Positions 1-5,589 of a stretch of DNA of 6,246 nt are shown here, in pieces. Made by a program: the position numbers and the translations under genes. Under the pieces are notes generated by a model. That model was not told the DNA's origin. It made no database searches and saw only the letters and a list, made by a program, of their open reading frames with translations. Positions within the stretch are counted from its first letter, which is position 1; each line of letters starts with the position of its first letter. The stretch lies in the NCBI GenBank assembly GCA_016296195.1, contig JAEDJU010000078.1:1-6246 (forward strand). The letters are read 5' to 3'. The stretch comes from Candidatus Methanomethylophilaceae archaeon. Lineage in GTDB: Archaea; Thermoplasmatota; Thermoplasmata; Methanomassiliicoccales; Methanomethylophilaceae.

Positions 1-184
1 TGCCGGGCTTGTATCCGCATGCGAGGATGACCTCCTCGATACCGGCACGTGCCAGGGACCTGATGAGATACCAGATGCAGGGCTTGTCCACGACCGAGAG
101 GATCGGCTTGGGTTTGGTCTCCGTGAGCGGCATGAGCCTAGTACCCTTTCCACCGACCATCACGACTGCCTGACGAACCTTCAT
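1..184 (-). CDS. Sugar-phosphate nucleotidyltransferase, N-terminal part (cut by left edge)
   Basis: Enzymes of this family join a nucleoside triphosphate (UTP, dTTP, GTP or CTP) to a sugar-1-phosphate, giving the nucleotide-sugar donor used by glycosyltransferases in the cytoplasm. Only the first 61 residues are in the window. They contain the family's nucleotide-binding signature at residues 11-27: GGKGTRL, then PLT, then KPKP, followed by the usual 'sugar site' start near D33-K34-P35 and the strand EEVILACGY (50-58). The usual LAGG before the signature is MVGG here. The ATG at 184 is chosen because it gives the canonical N-terminus and has an AGGAGG site 8 bases upstream. It lies one base after the DUF89 stop, so it is the second gene of that operon. 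The sugar and nucleotide cannot be told from this fragment; glucose-1-phosphate uridylyl- or thymidylyltransferase, or a mannose-1-phosphate guanylyltransferase-like enzyme, are all possible. Confidence 0.93.
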   Translation of the reverse strand, partial: MKVRQAVVMVGGKGTRLMPLTETKPKPILSVVDKPCIWYLIRSLARAGIEEVILACGYKPG

Positions 185-185
185 A

Positions 186-1070
186 TCAACATCCTCCTGT
201 GAAGTTCCTGACCCTGACGACGTTTATACCCATCGGGACGCCCAGGGATTCCGATACCGGCCTGCATTTGGAACGGAGCACATGGGCGACCGGAACACCC
301 AGGTCCTCATCTGAAAGCGATTCGTAATTGGCCATACCCTTGGCTATGACCAGACATGCTCCTGCGATCTCCTTCCTCAGATCGTCCGGGACATCGGGCC
401 AATCGATGCCCACGTAATACTTCCCTGTGGTCATCAGTGCATCGAGGTCTCCATCGAGACCGGTCCTGACCGCATCCTCCGTCGTCACATCGTTGAGAAT
501 TGGTTCACCGCGAACCACCCCAACGACCCTCTTCCCCCTGGAACGAAGGTACCTGATCAGGATGCGGTCGAGCTGGGACTCACCGCAGTTATCGAAGATG
601 TAGACGACACCCCCATCCCTGCGGAGACATTCCTCGATGACATCGGAATCGTCGCATCCTATGCCCTGGGCCACTAGATCGTCGAACATATGCTCGAACT
701 CCGAAGGATCGTCGATCGCGATTCCGGATCCGAAATCCATTATGTTCCCCACCACCGAGACCATCAGGGCGGCCCTGAGCTTGTCATCCGATGAATCGAC
801 CATGGCCTGTGCGATTGGCATGAACCTCTCGGCGACCGAATCAGCCTCCACCTTCAGATCATGATACGGATCCCTGCTTCCGAGACAGGAGTAGCAGGTT
901 CTGTGGACCTCCGTCGCCACATCGACCGATTTCCTCTCAGCCCCTATCTCCGAGGCGAAGGTCTTCAGGGATGATTCGACGATATGGTAGTCATCGGTCC
1001 CTTCAATCAGCCTGGATTGGAAGAGAACACGCTTCATCAGACACGGTATGCAGTCGGCTTCTATCTTCAT
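186..1070 (-). CDS. DUF89 / ARMT1-like metal-dependent phosphatase, 294 aa
   Basis: This is the stand-alone prokaryotic type of DUF89 protein. Characterised members are metal-dependent phosphatases thought to remove damaged or surplus phosphometabolites such as sugar phosphates; the substrate here is unknown. Visible hallmarks are the N-terminal CxxC (C7, C10), a second CxxC at C59/C62, the metal-site motif FDNCGE (159-164, with D160 and N161), RGEPILND (188-195, with N193 and D194), and the late AKGMANYE (243-250, with K244, N248 and E250). Length is normal for the family, and no signal peptide or membrane segment is seen, so it should be cytoplasmic. The ATG at 1070 starts the conserved MKIEADCIPC. 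An in-frame extension reaches 1190 but would run through the divergent promoter and into the zinc-finger gene, and its sequence is not family-like. A weak GGTG ribosome site lies 5 bases upstream. The sugar nucleotidyltransferase gene follows after one base, which suggests a sugar-phosphate role. Confidence 0.93.
   Translation of the reverse strand: MKIEADCIPCLMKRVLFQSRLIEGTDDYHIVESSLKTFASEIGAERKSVDVATEVHRTCYSCLGSRDPYHDLKVEADSVAERFMPIAQAMVDSSDDKLRAALMVSVVGNIMDFGSGIAIDDPSEFEHMFDDLVAQGIGCDDSDVIEECLRRDGGVVYIFDNCGESQLDRILIRYLRSRGKRVVGVVRGEPILNDVTTEDAVRTGLDGDLDALMTTGKYYVGIDWPDVPDDLRKEIAGACLVIAKGMANYESLSDEDLGVPVAHVLRSKCRPVSESLGVPMGINVVRVRNFTGGC
193..198 (-). promoter_or_regulatory. Ribosome binding site of the nucleotidyltransferase, inside the DUF89 3' end
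   Basis: The minus strand reads AGGAGG here, 8 bases before the ATG at 184. It is formed by the last codons of the DUF89 gene (GGA GGA TGT TGA). Translation of the two genes is therefore physically linked, and this site fixes the nucleotidyltransferase start. Confidence 0.85.
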
Positions 1071-1109
1071 CTGAGCACCGGGTTTATAACGGGAACAGGG
1101 CCCGAACAC

Positions 1110-1117
1110 TAATAAAG
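1110..1117 (-). promoter_or_regulatory. Possible TATA box for the DUF89-nucleotidyltransferase operon
   Basis: The minus strand reads CTTTATTA. A TATA box centred here would place transcription start near 1088 and give a leader of about 18 bases holding the GGTG ribosome site before the ATG at 1070. The near-symmetric TATATA at 1137-1143 could instead serve both directions, with a leader of about 40 bases. A second AT-rich spot (GTTATAAAC, near 1083-1091) is too close to the ATG to drive this gene. Confidence 0.4.
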
Positions 1118-1132
1118 AAGGGATACTGTGTC

Positions 1133-1144
1133 TTTTTATATAAG
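1133..1144 (+). promoter_or_regulatory. TATA box of the zinc-finger/aEF1B operon, probable leaderless start
   Basis: TTTTTATATAAG is a good archaeal TATA box. Its centre is about 25 bases before the ATG at 1163, the usual distance from TATA box to transcription start, so the mRNA probably begins at or within a base or two of the start codon. In agreement, there is no Shine-Dalgarno match in the 18 bases between box and ATG. A clear purine-rich BRE just upstream is not evident. Confidence 0.72.
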
Positions 1145-1162
1145 AAACCGCATCGCTCAAAC

Positions 1163-1330
1163 ATGGCAACTGACAAAATATGCTCTTCATGTGGTAAGAG
1201 ACTCGTCGGTCACGGCAACACCTTCTTCAAGTGCCCCAAGTGCGGCGAGTACGAGATCGGCAGGTGCGACCAGTGCCGCGACCAGGGCGTAGCTTACGAG
1301 TGCAAGAAATGCGGATTCATGGGACCGTGA
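1163..1330 (+). CDS. Small archaeal zinc-finger protein with four CxxC motifs, 55 aa
   Basis: A tiny protein of the archaeal HVO_2753-like group, whose members fold around two zinc ions. Four CxxC pairs are seen: C7/C10, C24/C27, C35/C38 and C47/C50, with the group's typical ending CGFMGP. All eight cysteines are present, so two complete zinc sites are expected. The molecular role is not settled; the position next to a translation factor and the ribbon fold suggest RNA or ribosome-associated work (inference). The ATG at 1163 is chosen because the family begins just before the first CxxC and because the TATA box lies right upstream. An in-frame extension back to 971 would overlap the DUF89 gene and lacks any family similarity. 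The aEF1B gene follows after 9 bases, and the two form one transcription unit. Codons are mostly C- or G-ending, as in highly expressed genes of this kind of genome. Confidence 0.9.
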   Translation: MATDKICSSCGKRLVGHGNTFFKCPKCGEYEIGRCDQCRDQGVAYECKKCGFMGP

Positions 1331-1332
1331 GG
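1329..1332 (+). promoter_or_regulatory. Ribosome binding site of aEF1B, overlapping the zinc-finger stop
   Basis: GAGG begins inside the TGA stop of the zinc-finger gene and lies 7 bases before the ATG at 1340. The second gene of the operon thus uses a Shine-Dalgarno start while the first appears leaderless. Confidence 0.6.
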
Positions 1333-1339
1333 GTTTAAG

Positions 1340-1615
1340 ATGGGACAGATTGTCGCAGGATACGACCTCATGCCCGAGAGCACCGATGTTGATCTCAACG
1401 GGGTCATCGAGCAGCTCCCCAACGTTCTGCCCACCGGCGTCGAGCTCCTGAAGGACGACGTCAAGATCGCACCTGTCGCATTCGGCCTCATGAAGGTCTG
1501 CGCAGGATTCCTCATCGACGACTCCAACGAGGAGGCCGGAAGCCAGCTCGAGGCTGCTCTCCGCTCCATCCCCGGAATCGAGAACGTCGAGTGCGTTTCT
1601 TCAACCGTTTACTGA
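1340..1615 (+). CDS. ef1b: Archaeal elongation factor 1-beta (aEF1B), 91 aa
   Basis: aEF1B is the guanine nucleotide exchange factor that recharges aEF1A with GTP during translation elongation in the cytoplasm. The protein has the full family length and pattern: an opening strand with the conserved MPES (residues 11-14), then VDL, a central VAFGL (47-51) matching the family's 'IAFGLKAL' strand, an acidic loop DDSNEE, and the closing helix and strand IPGIENVECVSS. It is a single domain, like other archaeal forms and unlike the longer eukaryotic subunit. The start has a GAGG site and sits 9 bases after the zinc-finger stop. All isoleucine codons are ATC or ATT and leucine is largely CTC, fitting high expression and contrasting with the ATA and AGA codons seen in the neighbouring glycan genes. 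Confidence 0.96.
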   Translation: MGQIVAGYDLMPESTDVDLNGVIEQLPNVLPTGVELLKDDVKIAPVAFGLMKVCAGFLIDDSNEEAGSQLEAALRSIPGIENVECVSSTVY

Positions 1616-1620
1616 TCCAA

Positions 1621-1636
1621 TCGGGGGAAACCCCGA
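1621..1636. terminator. GAAA-loop hairpin between convergent genes, possible two-way terminator
   Basis: A perfect 6-bp stem (TCGGGG with CCCCGA) encloses the loop GAAA, a GNRA-type tetraloop on the plus-strand transcript. It fills most of the 22 bases between the aEF1B stop (1615) and the flippase stop (1638). On the plus strand a C/T-rich stretch with TTTT at 1644-1647 follows; on the minus strand no good T-run follows. It may end the aEF1B transcript or cap its 3' end. Archaeal termination relies mainly on T-runs, so the role is an inference. Confidence 0.5.
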
Positions 1637-1637
1637 C

Positions 1638-3203
1638 TTACCCTTTTACTACCTTCTCCAATAGCTTGGATATGACGTTGGGCATGCATGCCATTATCAT
1701 GTCGCGCTCCCCGTCACGGAACACGAACCTCAGAATGAACAGGCTGTGGACACCCAGGAGGACAACACCTGCGAATATCATCACCATCCATGAATCCGGC
1801 AGATGGATGACCGCTGATATCACCGAGTAGACAATCCACAGGACCACCGCCACGAGATATCCCGTCATCATCGACCTCAGGATCTGGTGACCATCCATGC
1901 CGCTAACCTTTTCGGCATACCATGTGTTGAATACGACATTCTTGAGGATCATCGTCAGTGCCCAAACGGCCATCACTCCCTCCAATCCGAGGTCCGTGAA
2001 CTCCATCACCGCCACGGCGAGTACCACGTTGAGGGCACCGAACATGAAGGTCATCAGACCTGGAACCTTGATTTTCAGATGGACCATCGTGAGGGGATAT
2101 GAGGGCGTTATGGAACCGATGCACAACATCGCCACCATGGCGATGAGAACCGTTTCCGAGAGGGATGTGTACTCCGGACCCACCCATAGCGTGAGGATCT
2201 GATCGGAGAATACTGCGAGGAAGGCTATGGGCATGGCCATGACAACCCCCACGACCTTCACCGCAAGGATGACCATGCGGTTCATGTCCTCGATACGGCC
2301 CTCGGAATAGAGCCTGTAAACAGTCGGAGTGAAGACGGTAGCCAAAGTGTCCATCAATGCGGATACCGCACTCACGACCATCACCATCACTCCGAACAGA
2401 CCTCCTTGCTCCGCACCCATGAGCACGTTCACAAGGAGCAGAGATGCCTGGATGAACAGGAGATTTCCCAGAGAGTTGACGAGAGCCCATCCGCTCACCG
2501 AGGTCATCTCCCTGAAACGGGCACGGTCGAACAGACCCCTCCCGATCCAGATCTCCGGACTTATCCGATGGGCCACGACGACGGACAGGATGAGATATAC
2601 CATGGATGCCAGAAGATACGCCAAGCCCACGTATGAGACGGATACCCGCGCGAATGTGAAGAACAGTATGATGAATACTACTTGGAGGACCACCTGAATG
2701 GTCTTGATCACATTGGTAAGATCGATCCTGTTCTTCGAGTAGATCGCGGTGATGAAGTTGTTGCTCCAGACATTGACCAGGACGGATGCCAGTATGAGAA
2801 CGAATAGCGCCTGGACGGACTGGACTGTGTTCGTGGATATGTCAAACACAGACGGGGATATCGCCGATATCAAGAGCACGACGGGGATGGCACACAGAAC
2901 TATGACGGAGAACCCGCGGACCGCCGTGTTGAACGTCATGCGTGCGGCCTCCGTATCCGAATTGACCTCTATGGTGATGTAGCGGGAGACGGTGGACGAG
3001 AGGGAATCCGACAGGAGGACCACGTAACTCGTCACAGATGTGGCCACAGGGATGATTGCATATGCCGCTACACCCAATGTATCGAGGTAATACGGCACCA
3101 ACAAAAGCCCCAAGGCGAAATTTGCCAGCATGAAGACAAGGTTGGAGATGATGTTCGGCAACATCCTGCGAGATGCATCGGAATTGGACATGGTCTCGGT
3201 CAT
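1638..3203 (-). CDS. Polysaccharide flippase-like membrane protein (Wzx/MATE-like), 521 aa
   Basis: Proteins of this superfamily move lipid-linked sugars or oligosaccharides from the inner to the outer face of the membrane for surface polymers or glycoproteins. About 14 hydrophobic segments can be read, near residues 17-38, 45-65, 95-118, 128-150, 168-186, 189-210, 240-262, 268-290, 312-333, 350-370, 383-402, 405-425, 445-466 and 472-495, with a short basic C-terminal tail. The N-terminal pattern (N17, then LxxxxLVPYYLDTLGVAAYAI at about 33-51) and the mid-protein LYSEGR (298-303) followed by LWVGPEY (339-345) are typical of the RfbX/Wzx-like group. I chose the ATG at 3203: GAGGTG lies just before it, made partly from the upstream gene's stop. 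An upstream ATG at 3230 would overlap that gene, and one at 3191 sits too far from the site. It is the last gene of the four-gene glycan operon. The substrate is unknown. Confidence 0.9.
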   Translation of the reverse strand: MTETMSNSDASRRMLPNIISNLVFMLANFALGLLLVPYYLDTLGVAAYAIIPVATSVTSYVVLLSDSLSSTVSRYITIEVNSDTEAARMTFNTAVRGFSVIVLCAIPVVLLISAISPSVFDISTNTVQSVQALFVLILASVLVNVWSNNFITAIYSKNRIDLTNVIKTIQVVLQVVFIILFFTFARVSVSYVGLAYLLASMVYLILSVVVAHRISPEIWIGRGLFDRARFREMTSVSGWALVNSLGNLLFIQASLLLVNVLMGAEQGGLFGVMVMVVSAVSALMDTLATVFTPTVYRLYSEGRIEDMNRMVILAVKVVGVVMAMPIAFLAVFSDQILTLWVGPEYTSLSETVLIAMVAMLCIGSITPSYPLTMVHLKIKVPGLMTFMFGALNVVLAVAVMEFTDLGLEGVMAVWALTMILKNVVFNTWYAEKVSGMDGHQILRSMMTGYLVAVVLWIVYSVISAVIHLPDSWMVMIFAGVVLLGVHSLFILRFVFRDGERDMIMACMPNVISKLLEKVVKG

Positions 3204-3207
3204 ACCA

Positions 3208-3213
3208 CACCTC
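3208..3213 (-). promoter_or_regulatory. Ribosome binding site of the flippase, overlapping the upstream stop
   Basis: GAGGTG on the minus strand shares two bases with the TGA stop (3214-3212) of the extracellular protein gene and lies 4 bases before the ATG at 3203. It decides the flippase start and implies coupled translation. Confidence 0.65.
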
Positions 3214-4237
3214 AGATGCGATAGGCACACGCATATGTACCCAGCATGGAACCATAGTATACGTAGACGACAGAACCTGCAATCAGATTGTCGGAGAGTT
3301 GGACCCCGATGGAGCCAGAGCCCTTATGTCCCTCGATGATGTCGAAGAAGACTGAATCGTAAGATATGTTCGAGATGAACACCTTGATTATATTGGAGTG
3401 ACCGGTCTGCATGTCACTGGGAGGGAATCTTCCACCGAATATGCATATCTGGCCGGTTCCGCCCGCATACCTGCAGACGGACACGCTGTTGTAGCCCTCT
3501 GACTCATAACCTATGAATAGGGAATCGGGGACGTCCGATCTCACACCGTAGTTGCAGTTGTCATAGAACATGTTCAGGGCATCGCCGATGTACCTGTCGG
3601 CGGATGGGTCGGACCCTCTCCTATCGGATTTGGACGTGCCTATACCTCCGCTGACCCCCAGGAACCTGTCTCCAGGGTCGGTGTCGTACTCCTCGACGGG
3701 ATTCTCCGAAGAGCGTGGATGGGCCACATAACGTCCGAAAGTGGAACCGGACCAATAGACCGAGCCCCCTAAGGCGAGCCAGTCCTCCAGAAGCTCCGAA
3801 TCACCGTAGATTGTGTCTGGAAGAACCCCGGAAAGGAAGAGGAGTGCGTGACCAGAGGCATCCTTGGATTCCAAATCGCCGGAAAGCACCTCTGCAACCT
3901 CTGCAGCATCGACAATCCTGTACATCATGAAGTTGTATATCCTGAACTCATCCTCGAAGCATCTGATCGTATGATCGAGGTACGAATCCTCCAGATAGGA
4001 ACCGTATGTCACATCCCTGTAGATCAGGAACTCACGGGGCGATGAGTTGACCTCACTGTAGGAGGACATCACCAGGTAGTCTATCGAGTAGTTGGTATCC
4101 ATCACCAGACCGTAGCCATCAGAATCGAGGATGAGTTCCGAATCGGAACGGTAGACGTCGGTGTACACCGTGACCTCCCCGATCAAAAGGATAGCTACCA
4201 CCGCGACGATCGCCATATACCAAACCTTTCCCTTCAC
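3212..4237 (-). CDS. Membrane-anchored extracellular protein of unknown function, 341 aa
   Basis: I do not recognise a named family. Residues 1-4 are basic (MKGK), 5-26 form one hydrophobic segment (an anchor or uncleaved signal), and the other 300 or so residues are acidic, rich in Tyr, Ser, Asp and Gly, and expected outside the cell. Residues 131-170 read as a hydrophobic strand, a loop, the helix SELLEDWLALGG, then SVYWSGSTFG; near 262-271 there is GQICIFGGRF followed by a helix (282-291). This order, 'helix-ALGG-strand' then 'strand-FGGRF', resembles GATase-I/ThuA-like folds, but no catalytic Cys-His pair is evident, so this is only a hint. Three N-x-S/T sites (N50, N64, N290) could be glycosylated. 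The start is GTG at 4237: AGGAGGT lies 6 bases upstream, and GTGA overlaps the previous gene's TGA by 4 bases. A longer reading frame to 4417 would run within the membrane glycosyltransferase gene. Its place between a membrane glycosyltransferase and a flippase suggests a role in surface glycan assembly. Confidence 0.88.
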   Translation of the reverse strand: MKGKVWYMAIVAVVAILLIGEVTVYTDVYRSDSELILDSDGYGLVMDTNYSIDYLVMSSYSEVNSSPREFLIYRDVTYGSYLEDSYLDHTIRCFEDEFRIYNFMMYRIVDAAEVAEVLSGDLESKDASGHALLFLSGVLPDTIYGDSELLEDWLALGGSVYWSGSTFGRYVAHPRSSENPVEEYDTDPGDRFLGVSGGIGTSKSDRRGSDPSADRYIGDALNMFYDNCNYGVRSDVPDSLFIGYESEGYNSVSVCRYAGGTGQICIFGGRFPPSDMQTGHSNIIKVFISNISYDSVFFDIIEGHKGSGSIGVQLSDNLIAGSVVYVYYGSMLGTYACAYRI

Positions 4238-5589
4238 GATATGACCTCCTTGCGGTATCTCACCATGGAGATGATGAACGAGGCCATGACGACCATGATC
4301 ACCAGCTGCACACACCAGCGGGAGGTATCGTAGAGTTCTATCCTGCCCACCGACGATAGTGTGAACGAGGTCAGATTGTCCAACACCCAGTCCAACGGGA
4401 TGAGATCGGTGTAACATGCCAATGGCAGGAGCAACGAGAAGTTATGACTCAGGAGAAGATAGACCAGACTGAGTACCGAAAGCAGCATGGACCATCTCAT
4501 CATGCGCCTGCCATCCATCACCGAGACCATCAGGGCCATCAGCAGGATGAGTGGCTCGTAATAACACTGCTGGGAGACAGGCCATATGAATACCACCGCG
4601 AACATCAGAGCGGAACATGATATCAGGTCCGTCCAGCTCTGCCTATCAGACCGCCAGAAAGCGTAGGCCAGGATGAATGCGAAGGATATTATCAGGGGCT
4701 GCATCCATATGAACACCTGTGATCCGAACGTCACGATGGTCCTGAACACATGACTCAGGAATCCGCCGTAGACATCAGCGGCCGTCCCCACACGTCCAGT
4801 CAACGCGATGAACGATGTGACGAACTCCCCCGATGCGATGACCGGAGCGTACAATATCAGGAAACCTACCAGGAATCCGAACATCGACATGACCACGTTC
4901 CTGATCCCTTCCCTTCTATCCAAACCTCTGAAGAACACGAAAATGACCAACAGAGGCAGTATATACGCTGGGAAAGGCTTGGTCATGAGGGCCAGGAGAA
5001 ACATCGATCCTGCGAGGAAGAAGCTCTTCCTATACAGGAGGTAGAAGCATATCACCAGGAACAAAACCTCCAGGTTGTCGAATATCACATAAGCGGCAGA
5101 GGAGTAGATTGTTAACGGTGATAGGAACCAGATAGCCGTACCGATAGCCGCCTTCCTCCCGTCTCCGGTGACCTCCAAGAGGAGTTTACGGATCAGAACC
5201 GCGACTACCAGGTCCACCAGGATGAGGAACGCCTTCAGAACGATCGCGAACTCGGGCGTTATCATCATGGAGTTGTAATAGCTGACCTTGAAACCATCGA
5301 GGAATACCAGTTCGTCGAACTGATTCCCGAAAGAGCCTATCCCGGAGATAACGGACAGGTCTGTCAGAAATGCCATGACATACCCCCACACTGGATTGTA
5401 GTAGTAATCATGACGGTCGTACAGTGTGGACCCGGCGATCACCGCCTCGGCGAAACGAGACCAGGAACCGGAATCGTTGGGATACGTGAAGAAGATGGAG
5501 ACCACGATACGAGATACCAGTCCGATGACGATAATCCAGAAAATATAGGATCTGAGTGTGGAACGGAGACTTATTTCGGAAATCTTCAT
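4234..5589 (-). CDS. Polytopic GT-C-like membrane glycosyltransferase, 451 aa
   Basis: The protein looks like a GT-C-fold glycosyltransferase, which uses a polyprenyl (dolichyl)-phosphate sugar and acts on the outer membrane face. After TM1 (about 14-34) comes a long loop with acidic D39 in PNDSG and a YYYNP motif (62-66), as in PIG-M/mannosyltransferase-like proteins where the first-loop acidic residue is catalytic. Later come LVDLVVA (124-130), SAAYVIFDNLEVLFL (164-178, matching the common 'FDxLP' region), MTKPFPAYILPLL (202-214, the 'KPQ..llP' type motif) and WPVSQQCYYEPLILLM (336-351). About 10-12 membrane segments are seen, the last near 426-443, and the tail is short and basic. The ATG at 5589 overlaps the upstream stop by one base (TGATG); an alternative ATG at 5604 adds five residues. 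The GTGA overlap to the next gene shows coupled translation. Sugar and acceptor are unknown, and a GT39/GT83/GT87-type assignment cannot be made by eye. Confidence 0.85.
   Translation of the reverse strand: MKISEISLRSTLRSYIFWIIVIGLVSRIVVSIFFTYPNDSGSWSRFAEAVIAGSTLYDRHDYYYNPVWGYVMAFLTDLSVISGIGSFGNQFDELVFLDGFKVSYYNSMMITPEFAIVLKAFLILVDLVVAVLIRKLLLEVTGDGRKAAIGTAIWFLSPLTIYSSAAYVIFDNLEVLFLVICFYLLYRKSFFLAGSMFLLALMTKPFPAYILPLLVIFVFFRGLDRREGIRNVVMSMFGFLVGFLILYAPVIASGEFVTSFIALTGRVGTAADVYGGFLSHVFRTIVTFGSQVFIWMQPLIISFAFILAYAFWRSDRQSWTDLISCSALMFAVVFIWPVSQQCYYEPLILLMALMVSVMDGRRMMRWSMLLSVLSLVYLLLSHNFSLLLPLACYTDLIPLDWVLDNLTSFTLSSVGRIELYDTSRWCVQLVIMVVMASFIISMVRYRKEVIS
4244..4250 (-). promoter_or_regulatory. 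Ribosome binding site fixing the GTG start of the extracellular protein
   Basis: AGGAGGT on the minus strand lies 6 bases before the GTG at 4237, inside the 3' end of the membrane glycosyltransferase gene. No in-frame ATG is better placed, so this strong site supports the non-ATG start. Confidence 0.85.

Noticed and set aside
971..1162. N-terminal extension of the zinc-finger reading frame
   Set aside because: It overlaps the DUF89 gene on the other strand and the TATA box; family members start just before the first CxxC.
1071..1190. N-terminal extension of the DUF89 reading frame by 40 residues
   Set aside because: It crosses the divergent promoter and enters the zinc-finger gene, and the added residues do not resemble the family, which begins at MKIEADCIPC.
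1294..1569. Open frame antisense to aEF1B
   Set aside because: It is a shadow of a strongly codon-biased gene, with low-complexity Ser/Arg/Pro composition.
1903..2490. 195-residue open frame on the minus strand within the flippase gene
   Set aside because: It has a Gly/Arg/His-rich composition typical of an off-frame reading of a membrane protein gene, and the flippase frame is clearly the real one.
2842..3282. 146-residue open frame spanning the extracellular protein/flippase junction
   Set aside because: It overlaps two well-supported genes in a third frame and shows no domain-like pattern.
4238..4417. N-terminal extension of the extracellular protein by 60 residues
   Set aside because: It lies in another frame of the membrane glycosyltransferase gene, is rich in His and Gly as frame shadows are, and the AGGAGGT site points to the GTG at 4237.
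4750..5115. 121-residue plus-strand open frame inside the membrane glycosyltransferase gene
   Set aside because: It is rich in Glu, Gln, His and Asp, as expected for the antisense of a hydrophobic protein, and has no start signal.
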